The translations under genes and the position numbers were made by a program. Below, in pieces: positions 14,614-21,063 of a stretch of DNA of 21,063 nt; positions within the stretch are counted from its first letter, which is position 1; each line of letters begins with the position of its first letter. The DNA comes from DASUNQ01 sp036277075 (GTDB lineage: Bacteria > Acidobacteriota > Thermoanaerobaculia > Multivoradales > UBA5704), in contig DASUNQ010000250.1 in assembly GCA_036277075.1 (NCBI GenBank), forward strand, positions 1-21,063. The letters run 5' to 3'. Below the pieces are notes generated by a model. The model was not told where the DNA came from. It worked only from the letters and a program-made list of their open reading frames with translations, and searched no databases.

Positions 14614-15579
14614 CTAGGGCGGGTCGACCGAGCCGTCGGGGTTGACGCGCGGCGGGACGAGGGTCGGGCCGGGGGCGAGAGCGCGGAGACGTGCGAGGCA
14701 GAGGACCCAGACGGTGCGGTAGCCGGTCTTCGTCGGCGCGACGGCCAGGCCGATCCCGAGGCCGGTATAGCCCCTGGCGAGGACGCTCCGGCGATCCTGA
14801 AGGCTGTCGAGCAGCGCTTGGCGCGTCGCGCCGGCGGAGAGGGTGTCGCGCACGATCGTCTCGGCGACCGAGTCGAGGGCGAGGTCCGGACCCTGGTAGC
14901 CGGCGGCGATCACGCGCCGCACCAGCCGCTCGCGCCGCGCCACCCGCGAGGCGCGATCGGCCCCCGACAGTAGCGCCTCGGCGTGCGCCTGGGCCGCGCG
15001 GTCGAGCGCCGGGTGAACGCCCAGCGCATGGAGACCCTGCGCCACCCGCGACTCGTTGATCGTGTCGAACAGCTCGCGGCGGGCGCCCGCGGGGTCGCTC
15101 AGCGCCTCTCCCTGGGAGCGGGCGAGGACCAGGGCATAGAGCGTCAGACCGTGGCGCGCACCGAGGCCGATCCCGAGGTCGCGCACCTCGGGATGGAAGA
15201 GGCTCTGCGCATGGCGCTCGGGCTCGCGGCCCCAGGAGGCCGCCAGCGCCGGCGGCGGTTCGCCGCTCGTCGCGAGCTTCTCGGTAACGAGACGCGCGCG
15301 GTAGCCCGCCTCCTCGACCCATGCCTCGATCGCCTTGCCGTCGGGCGAGGTGAAGCCGACGTAACCCTTGGCGTCCATGTCGGCGACGTGGGCCTGCGCG
15401 GCGGTGGTGAGCTCCGGGACGAGGCGAAGGGGGACGAGGCCGAGCCGCTCGCGCTCGCCGTTCAGGGCGGCGAGCAGCGCGGCGCGGGACGCCGCGACGG
15501 GATCGATCGGAGGGGTCTCCTGCCCCGCCGCCGAGGCGGCCAGGCAGGCGAGCAGCAGGGATTCCGGCCAGGGTCGCAT
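14614..15579 (-). CDS. Secreted protein with two tandem CAP (SCP/PR-1) domains
   Basis: The 321-residue protein starts with a signal peptide (SLLLACLAASAAGQ). Residues about 33-155 form a first CAP domain: LNGERERLGLVPLRLVPELTTAAQAHVADM with H64, GFTSPDG at 75-81, TEKL at 99-102 and GIGLG at 136-140. Residues about 168-300 repeat the plan: LFDTINESRVAQGLHALGVHPALDRAAQAHAEALL, AGYQGPD, AETIVR, GYTGLGIGLAVA and VLCLAR. The second CAP histidine, normally just before the SPDG-like motif, is F76 in the first domain and absent in the second, so a metal site is unlikely. Bacterial CAP proteins are extracellular with mostly unknown roles. It sits between the EamA gene (27 bases) and the glutamate dehydrogenase gene. 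Confidence 0.8.
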   Translation of the reverse strand: MRPWPESLLLACLAASAAGQETPPIDPVAASRAALLAALNGERERLGLVPLRLVPELTTAAQAHVADMDAKGYVGFTSPDGKAIEAWVEEAGYRARLVTEKLATSGEPPPALAASWGREPERHAQSLFHPEVRDLGIGLGARHGLTLYALVLARSQGEALSDPAGARRELFDTINESRVAQGLHALGVHPALDRAAQAHAEALLSGADRASRVARRERLVRRVIAAGYQGPDLALDSVAETIVRDTLSAGATRQALLDSLQDRRSVLARGYTGLGIGLAVAPTKTGYRTVWVLCLARLRALAPGPTLVPPRVNPDGSVDPP

Positions 15580-15606
15580 TCCTGGACAGGATTGTAGCGA
15601 CTTCGT

Positions 15607-16587
15607 CTACGCGGCCGCGCGCTCCTCGGGGCTCGCGCTCGCAACCTCCCGCGCCGGGAGCGGCCGCGCCGCCGGATGGCGGGGAGCGGTGGTGATGACC
15701 ACCACCCCGGCGATGATGACCGCCGCCGCGGCCAGCGTGCCGGCGGTGAGCGGCTCGCCGGCCAGGCCCCAGCCGAGCAGCACCGCCACCACCGGGTTGA
15801 CGTAGGCGTAGGTGGCGACCAGGGCCGGCGGCGCCTCGCGCAGCAGCCAGACGTAGGCGCTGAAGGCGATGAGCGAGCCGAAGACGACGAGGTAGAGGAC
15901 CGCGAGCAGCGAGCGGGTCGAGACCTCGGCCAGCGCGAAGCGCGCCGGCTCTCCCGTCGCGAGGCCGACCAGCAGCAGGAGCGCGCCGCCGGCGAGCATC
16001 TGCATGCCGGTGGTCAGGATGCGCGAGGACGGCAGCGGCGCCCAGGTCGAGCGCAGCGACCCCCAGGCCCAGGAGAGCGAGGCGAGCACGAGCACGATCG
16101 CGCCGAGCGGGTAGACGCCGCCGCCGAGTCCCGGTCGCACCAGCAGGACGGTGCCGGCGAAGCCGAGCAGCAGACCCGCGGCGACGCGCCAGCCGGGCCG
16201 GCGCCCGTTCGGGCGCAGCCAGTCGAGCAGCACGATCCAGAGCGGCTCGGTGGTGATGAGCAGCGCCGCGATCCCGGACGGCACGTGCTGCTCGGCCCAG
16301 ACCACGCCGCCGTTGCCGCCGAGGAGGAGGAAGCCGCCGATCGCCGCCGTCGCGCGCCACTGCGCCAGCGTCGGCCGCGCCGCGCCCGAGGCGCGGGCCC
16401 AGACGTAGAGCAGGACGCCGGCGACGAGGAAGCGGGCGCCGGCCATGAGGAACGGCGGGATCGTCTCGATGGCGAAGCGGATCGCGAGGTAGGTCGAGCC
16501 CCAGATGAGGTAGACGGCGCCGAGCGCCGGCGCCAGGCGCCAGAGGCTCGCGGCGGCCGCGGTCGAGCGCGCGGTCGTCTCAGGCAA
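15607..16587 (-). CDS. EamA/DMT family transporter (YedA-like exporter)
   Basis: The 326-residue protein has about ten hydrophobic helices in two EamA repeats. The first opens with ALGAVYLIWGSTYLAIRFAIETIPPFLMAGARFL, the hallmark of YedA-type drug/metabolite transporters, and continues with GGNGGVVWAEQHVPSGIAALL. The second contains SLSWAWGSLRST and TYAYVNPVVAVLLGW. Relatives export amino acids and other metabolites. The start is TTG at 16587: GAGGAGGAGG sits six bases upstream and there is no usable ATG or GTG before the first helix. It overlaps the Lrp gene stop by eight bases, so regulator and exporter form one unit, which favours amino-acid export. Confidence 0.9.
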   Translation of the reverse strand: MPETTARSTAAAASLWRLAPALGAVYLIWGSTYLAIRFAIETIPPFLMAGARFLVAGVLLYVWARASGAARPTLAQWRATAAIGGFLLLGGNGGVVWAEQHVPSGIAALLITTEPLWIVLLDWLRPNGRRPGWRVAAGLLLGFAGTVLLVRPGLGGGVYPLGAIVLVLASLSWAWGSLRSTWAPLPSSRILTTGMQMLAGGALLLLVGLATGEPARFALAEVSTRSLLAVLYLVVFGSLIAFSAYVWLLREAPPALVATYAYVNPVVAVLLGWGLAGEPLTAGTLAAAAVIIAGVVVITTAPRHPAARPLPAREVASASPEERAAA

Positions 16588-17083
16588 GGCGCGCCTCCTC
16601 CTCGGGCCCCTCCGCTTCGGAGGTCCATCCGGGCTCGCCCAGCGGCAGCTTGGCGCTCTCGCGGATCGTCTCGAGCGCCACGGTGGTGCGGGTGCGAACC
16701 TTCCCCACCCGGCCGAACCCCTCGCGCAGCAGCCGGCCGAGGGCGCGGGCGTCGGCGGCGCGCACCTTGACCAGGTAGCAGTCCTCGCCCGCGATGTGGT
16801 GGACCTCCTGCACCTCCGGGATCTCCGCCAGCCGCTCGCCGTAGGGGTCGTACCCGGTCGCCTCCTCGGAGCGGACGAAGACGAAGGCGAGGAGCCCGAG
16901 CCCCAGCGCCTGCGGATCGATCCGCGCCTCGTAGCCCTGGATGACGCCGCGGGCCTCCAGCTTGCGGATCCGTTCGAGCACCGCGGACGGGGCCATGCCG
17001 ATCTCGCGCGCGATGCGAACGTTCGGCGTCCGCGCGTTCTGCTGGAGGATGTTCAGGATCTTGCGATCGTATTCGTCGATCAT
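16580..17083 (-). CDS. Lrp/AsnC family transcriptional regulator
   Basis: Starting at ATG 17083 the protein is 167 residues and begins MIDEYDRKILNILQQNAR, the standard Lrp opening. The helix-turn-helix follows as NVRIAREIGMAPSAVLERIRKLEARGVIQGYEA (about 21-53). The RAM ligand-binding domain covers about 60-145, with LLAFVFV, VQEVHHIAGEDCYLVKVRA and VRTRTTVALETIRES. The ATG is preceded by GGGGAGAGG at five-base spacing, so the longer frame back to 17122 is rejected. It has its own promoter and overlaps the exporter gene it presumably controls. Lrp proteins sense amino acids, which agrees with the exporter and the glutamate dehydrogenase downstream. Confidence 0.95.
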   Translation of the reverse strand: MIDEYDRKILNILQQNARTPNVRIAREIGMAPSAVLERIRKLEARGVIQGYEARIDPQALGLGLLAFVFVRSEEATGYDPYGERLAEIPEVQEVHHIAGEDCYLVKVRAADARALGRLLREGFGRVGKVRTRTTVALETIRESAKLPLGEPGWTSEAEGPEEEARLA

Positions 17084-17106
17084 TCGGCCTCTCCCCGGAT
17101 GAGGAG

Positions 17107-17135
17107 AGGTTATGGCGGCCAATCCGCTGCGTCAA
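17107..17135 (-). promoter_or_regulatory. Sigma-70-type promoter of the Lrp operon
   Basis: On the minus strand TTGACG (17135-17130) and TAACCT (17112-17107) are separated by exactly 17 bases. The start of transcription would be near 17100, leaving a leader of about 17 bases that just holds the ribosome binding site. The -35 box is the same as that of the toxin-antitoxin promoter. Confidence 0.6.
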
Positions 17136-17150
17136 GAGGTTTGTTCGGGC

Positions 17151-17162
17151 AATCGGCCGATT
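17151..17162. promoter_or_regulatory. Perfect 12-bp palindrome upstream of the Lrp promoter
   Basis: AATCGGCCGATT is a perfect palindrome 16 bases upstream of the -35 box of the Lrp promoter. It is a candidate operator, perhaps for Lrp autoregulation, but Lrp sites are usually longer and more AT-rich. Confidence 0.35.
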
Positions 17163-17181
17163 CGCCGAAGGAGGTTCGGCG
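17163..17181 (-). terminator. Stem-loop after tsaD
   Basis: CGCCGAA (17163-17169) and TTCGGCG (17175-17181) pair perfectly around a five-base loop, starting five bases downstream of the tsaD stop on the minus strand. No T-run follows. It may end or stabilise the tsaD transcript before the Lrp promoter. Confidence 0.45.
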
Positions 17182-17185
17182 GATG

Positions 17186-18241
17186 CTAGAGGGCGATGCG
17201 GCTCTCCGCTTCCGCGGCGAGCGGGTCGTCGGCCAATCCTCGGCGGTGGCGCAGCAGGGCGGCGTGGGCGATCATCGCCGCGTTGTCCCCCGAGTAGACG
17301 AGCGGCACGAGGCGCAGCTCGACCGCACGCTCCGCCGCCCAGCGCGCCAGCTCGCGGCGGAGCAGGCGGTTGGCGGCGACGCCGCCGGAGACGGCGAGGA
17401 GCGGGATGGGCGCCTGCGCGTGAAGGCGGTCGAGGCGGTCGAGCGCCTGGCCGACGGCCGCCGCGCGGAAGCCGGCGAAGAGGTCGAGCACCGCCCCCGG
17501 CGGCTCCTCCCCCGTCTCGGGCAGCCAGCGCCCGCCGGCGCGCTCCAGCCGCTCGATCGCCTGGAGCGCCTGGCTCTTGAGACCCGAGTAGGAGAAGTCG
17601 AGGCTGGCGCCGCAGTCGGGGATCGGGAAAGGGCAGGCCGCGGGGTCGCCGCGCTCGGCGAGCTCGTCGACCCGCGGCCCTTGCGGAAACGGCAGCCCGA
17701 GGCGCTTGCCGACCTTGTCGAAGGCCTCCCCCATCGCGTCGTCGCGGGTCTCGGCGACCGTGGCGACGGCGCTCCCTTCGACCGCGAAGATCGTGCTGTG
17801 CCCCCCCGAGACCACCAGCCCGACGAAGCGCTCCGGCGGCGGCGCGGCCGGGCCGCCCGCTGGATCCAGGAACGGCGAGACGAGGTGCCCCTCGAGGTGA
17901 TGGACGGCGTGGAAGGGAAGGCGGAGCCCGTAGGCCAGGGCCTTGCCGATCGAGAGACCGACGAGGAGCGCGCCGACCAGCCCCGGGCCGCGCGTCGCGG
18001 CGATCAGGTCGAGGTCGCGGAAGCCGGCGCCGGCGTGCGCCAGCGCCTCGCGCGCGACCGGCGTCCAGTTGCGCAGGTGCTCGCGCGAGGCGATCTCGGG
18101 CACCACGCCGCCGTAGGCGCGGTGCGCGAGCTGGCTCGACACGACCGAGGAGAGCACGCGCCCGTCGCCGTCGAGCAGCGCGCAGGCGGTGTCGTCGCAG
18201 GAGGTCTCGATGCCGAGAGCGAGGGGGCGGGGGCGGGGCAT
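17186..18241 (-). CDS. tsaD: tRNA threonylcarbamoyladenosine modification protein TsaD
   Basis: The 351-residue protein begins MPRPRPLALGIETSCDDTACALLD, the start pattern of TsaD (Gcp/Kae1), the ASKHA-fold enzyme that transfers the threonylcarbamoyl group to A37 of ANN-decoding tRNAs together with TsaB and TsaE. The metal-binding HxxxH is H115-x3-H119 in HAVHHLEGHL; VVSGGHST follows at about 144-151, then DDAMGEAFDKVGKRLGL, FSYSGLKSQ and VSGGVAANRLLR, and DNAAMIAHA near the end. ATG at 18241 gives the standard N-terminus; an ATG at 18277 would add a basic 12-residue extension. Neither has a clear ribosome binding site. Length is slightly above the E. coli protein because of a Pro/Ala insert at about 128-136. 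Confidence 0.95.
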   Translation of the reverse strand: MPRPRPLALGIETSCDDTACALLDGDGRVLSSVVSSQLAHRAYGGVVPEIASREHLRNWTPVAREALAHAGAGFRDLDLIAATRGPGLVGALLVGLSIGKALAYGLRLPFHAVHHLEGHLVSPFLDPAGGPAAPPPERFVGLVVSGGHSTIFAVEGSAVATVAETRDDAMGEAFDKVGKRLGLPFPQGPRVDELAERGDPAACPFPIPDCGASLDFSYSGLKSQALQAIERLERAGGRWLPETGEEPPGAVLDLFAGFRAAAVGQALDRLDRLHAQAPIPLLAVSGGVAANRLLRRELARWAAERAVELRLVPLVYSGDNAAMIAHAALLRHRRGLADDPLAAEAESRIAL

Positions 18242-18306
18242 GCGCGGCGGCCGGCGCGCGCCGGGCGCCGCCATCTTACGGCGCGGCGGCTGGGAGCCCG
18301 TGCCGC

Positions 18307-18651
18307 CTAGCCGCCGCCTTCGCCCGCCGCCGGCGCCGCGGCCGGCTCGGCCTGGGGGATCTCGATCGGCTCGTAGACGGGGATCTCGAAGCTCAGGGTC
18401 GAGTGGCAGAACTCCTTCCACTCGTCGGTGACGTCGTCGAAGAGCACGTTCTCGTCCTTGAAGACGCCGTCGGTGACGACGTAGCTGTCGTGGATGTAGA
18501 CGATCGACTCGTCGTCGAGCACCCGCGGCGCGTCCGCCTTCTTGCCGTCGACCTCCTCGACGCGCGCGTTCTCGCTCTTCTCGCTCCAGCCGGGATAGGC
18601 CCTCAGGCTGCCCAGCAGGTACGCCTTGCAGTAGTCGCTCATCTCGGCCAT
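18307..18651 (-). CDS. Acidic conserved-looking protein of unknown function
   Basis: From ATG 18651, preceded by GGAGGA at good spacing, the product is 114 residues (MAEMSDYCKAYLLGSLRAYP). It has no signal peptide or membrane helix. The body is strongly acidic and aromatic, with DDESIVYIHDSYVVTDGVF, DEWKEFCHSTLSFEIPVYEP and two cysteines (C8, C82). The last 15 residues are a Pro/Ala/Gly tail that is probably disordered. The balanced, non-repetitive composition and codon use match a real gene. I do not recognise the family. It lies 65 bases upstream of tsaD on the same strand and diverges from pgk with 95 bases between starts. Confidence 0.7.
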   Translation of the reverse strand: MAEMSDYCKAYLLGSLRAYPGWSEKSENARVEEVDGKKADAPRVLDDESIVYIHDSYVVTDGVFKDENVLFDDVTDEWKEFCHSTLSFEIPVYEPIEIPQAEPAAAPAAGEGGG

Positions 18652-18722
18652 GCGTCCTCCTCCCGGCGGCGGCGCCGCCCGCTGGAGGAGTGCGCGGCGG
18701 CGCGCGATGCGGGACACGCCGC

Positions 18723-18728
18723 TATGAT
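18723..18728 (+). promoter_or_regulatory. Possible -10 box for pgk
   Basis: TATGAT matches five of six consensus bases and lies 18 bases before the pgk ATG, which would give a leader of about 12 bases containing GGGGGAGA. No -35 box can be recognised at 16-18 bases upstream, where the sequence is GC only. Confidence 0.4.
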
Positions 18729-18746
18729 CCGGCCGGGGGAGAACGC

Positions 18747-19942
<1,196 letters not shown>

Positions 19943-19946
<4 letters not shown>

Positions 19947-20686
19947 GCGGCGGCGCCGCCGTCCGCCGCCCCCTCGTCGCCGCGAACTGGAAGATGCACC
20001 TGCTCGCGGCCGAGGCGCGCGCCTGGTGCCGGCGGGTGCGGGCGGAGAGCGGCGGCGCCCGCGCCGGCGCCGCGGTCTTCCCCTCGTTCCCGCTGCTGCC
20101 GGTGGTGGCGTCGGAGCTCGCCGGCGGCGCCGTCGAGACGGGCGGCCAGGACCTCCACCCGGAGGACAAGGGGGCCTTCACCGGCGACGTCTCGGCGGCG
20201 CAGCTCGCCGACGCCGGCTGCGTCTGGGCGCTCTGCGGCCACAGCGAGCGGCGCCACGGCCACGGCGAGGGGGACGAGCTGGTGGCGCGCAAGGCGGCCG
20301 CGGCGGTCCGCCACGGCCTGCGCCCCCTGCTGTGCGTCGGCGAGACGCGCGACGAGCGGCGCGGCGCGGCGACCGAGGAGGTCCTGGCGCGGCAGCTCCG
20401 GGCGGCCCTGCCCCACCTGCCGGCCGACTGGGCGCTCGCCTACGAGCCGGTCTGGGCGATCGGCACCGGCGACACGGCGACGCCCGAGACCGCGCAGGCG
20501 GCCCACGCCTACCTGCGCGGCCTCCTCGCGGGGGAAGCCCGCCGCACCCCGATCCTCTACGGGGGCTCGGTCACGCCCGAGAACGCCGCCGCGCTCGCCG
20601 CCCAGCCGGACGTCGACGGCTTCCTCGTCGGCGGCGCCAGCCTTGACCCGGGCCAATTCCTCGCTATCATTCGGTCATTCGATTGA
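19943..20686 (+). CDS. tpiA: Triosephosphate isomerase
   Basis: The 247-residue enzyme interconverts dihydroxyacetone phosphate and glyceraldehyde 3-phosphate. Catalytic residues are visible: N15 and K17 in AANWKMH, H100 in LCGHSERR, and E168 in AYEPVWAIGTG, whose following residues make the flexible loop 6. The phosphate-binding GGSV (207-210) and VGGASL (229-234) are intact. It starts at GTG 19943 through a GTGA overlap with pgk, so the two glycolytic genes are coupled. The last 45 bases of the gene contain a promoter-like sequence for secG and its stop codon lies inside a hairpin. Confidence 0.97.
20643..20670 (+). promoter_or_regulatory. Promoter-like sequence inside the end of tpiA, for secG
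   Basis: TTGACC (20643-20648, five of six) and TATCAT (20665-20670, five of six) are separated by 16 bases. This is the best match to the sigma-70 consensus in the window and points at secG, with a predicted start near 20677. Confidence 0.55.
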
Positions 20687-20706
20687 GCGCCCCGACCGGG
20701 GCGCTC
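20685..20706 (+). terminator. Hairpin between tpiA and secG
   Basis: GAGCGCCCC (20685-20693) and GGGGCGCTC (20698-20706) form a perfect 9-bp stem with a four-base loop. The stem overlaps the tpiA stop codon. No T-run follows, so it may be a weak terminator or a structure in the secG leader. Confidence 0.55.
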
Positions 20707-20729
20707 GGCCACCCCCGGAGGCGAGCCTC

Positions 20730-21063
20730 GTGATCTATCTGCTGTACTTCCTGCACGTGCTGGTCTGCGTGTTCCTCATCCTCGTGGTGCTCCTGCAGCA
20801 GGGGAAGGGGGCCGACCTCTCCGTCTTCGGCGGCGGCAGCACGCAGACCGCCTTCGGGGCGCGCGGCGCGGCGACGCTGCTGCACAAGCTGACCGTGGTC
20901 TCGTTCGTGGTGTTCATCCTGACGACCCTCGGCATCGGCATCCTCAAGAGCAGCCCCGGCGGCTCTTCGGTGATGAGCGACGTCATGGAGGAGCGGTCGG
21001 AGGAGCCGCTCGAGCCCGATCCGGAGAAGGCGGCGCCGCAGCCGGGGACACCGGCGCAGCCGG
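20730..21063 (+). CDS. secG: Preprotein translocase subunit SecG (runs off the window)
   Basis: The frame from GTG 20730 is open to the window edge, about 111 residues. It begins MIYLLYFLHVLVCVFLILVV and continues LLQQGKGADLSVFGGGSTQTAFGARGAATLLHKLTVV, the standard SecG signature between its two membrane helices; the second helix is SFVVFILTTLGIGIL. SecG is the accessory subunit of the SecYEG channel. The tail after the second helix is acidic and Pro-rich, as often seen. GGAGG lies about ten bases upstream of the GTG. The pgk-tpiA-secG order is common in several bacterial phyla. The 3' end is missing. Confidence 0.93.
   Translation, partial: MIYLLYFLHVLVCVFLILVVLLQQGKGADLSVFGGGSTQTAFGARGAATLLHKLTVVSFVVFILTTLGIGILKSSPGGSSVMSDVMEERSEEPLEPDPEKAAPQPGTPAQP

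Noticed and set aside
10554..14645. A 1363-codon + strand open frame opposite the glutamate dehydrogenase
   Set aside because: The minus strand encodes a full-length enzyme with all catalytic motifs; the + product is an Arg/Glu/Leu/Val-rich shadow typical of high-GC antisense frames.
17084..17122. ATG at 17122 as the start of the Lrp regulator
   Set aside because: It would lie upstream of the predicted -10 box and lacks a ribosome binding site, whereas 17083 has both a good ribosome binding site and the standard Lrp N-terminus.
18668..18679. Palindrome GGCGGCGCCGCC upstream of pgk as an operator
   Set aside because: Simple GC triplet sequence of this kind is expected by chance in such a genome.

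Overview
The window is very GC-rich, densely packed bacterial DNA. Lipoprotein signal sequences, an OmpA-type peptidoglycan-binding lipoprotein, Sec and Tat-like leaders and a pgk-tpiA-secG block point to a diderm bacterium. Many starts are GTG or TTG, and many gene pairs share ATGA or GTGA overlaps. I would guess Acidobacteriota or a similar high-GC phylum, but no marker here settles it.

Left part (1-4313, + strand): the tail of an OST-HTH/LOTUS-type protein; a VapBC-type toxin-antitoxin pair behind a good promoter; two alanine/glutamate-rich coiled-coil lipoproteins, the second with an OmpA domain; a 610-base gap filled by a 21-bp phased repeat array (2553-3014); then a three-gene unit of a 37-residue exported peptide ending in a cysteine cluster, an atypical ECF-like sigma factor, and a six-helix membrane protein that is probably its anti-sigma factor.

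Middle (4341-9695): on the minus strand a bPH-like membrane protein, then a tightly overlapping trio: a MauE/DoxX-like membrane protein, a 54-residue exported peptide with a twin CX3C motif, and a membrane-anchored beta-propeller. The trio recalls in outline the methylamine dehydrogenase maturation genes, and also the NVEALA-peptide/propeller pairs of Bacteroidota, but matches neither. Divergent from it are a Tat-leader flavin amine oxidase (sarcosine/N-methyltryptophan oxidase family) and a DUF885 metallopeptidase, coupled by an ATGA overlap.

Right part (9699-21063): on the minus strand, in order of transcription, an Lrp/AsnC regulator with a recognisable promoter, an EamA/DMT exporter, a tandem CAP-domain protein and a 1619-residue NAD-glutamate dehydrogenase, which looks like an amino-acid-responsive unit. 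Upstream on the same strand are tsaD and an acidic protein of unknown function. Diverging from the latter on the + strand are pgk and tpiA (GTGA overlap) and secG, which runs off the window and probably has its own promoter inside the end of tpiA.

The most unusual items are the 21-bp array, whose core motif flips orientation in the middle while keeping register, and the two separate operons that each export a tiny cysteine-rich peptide and converge on each other at 4313/4341.
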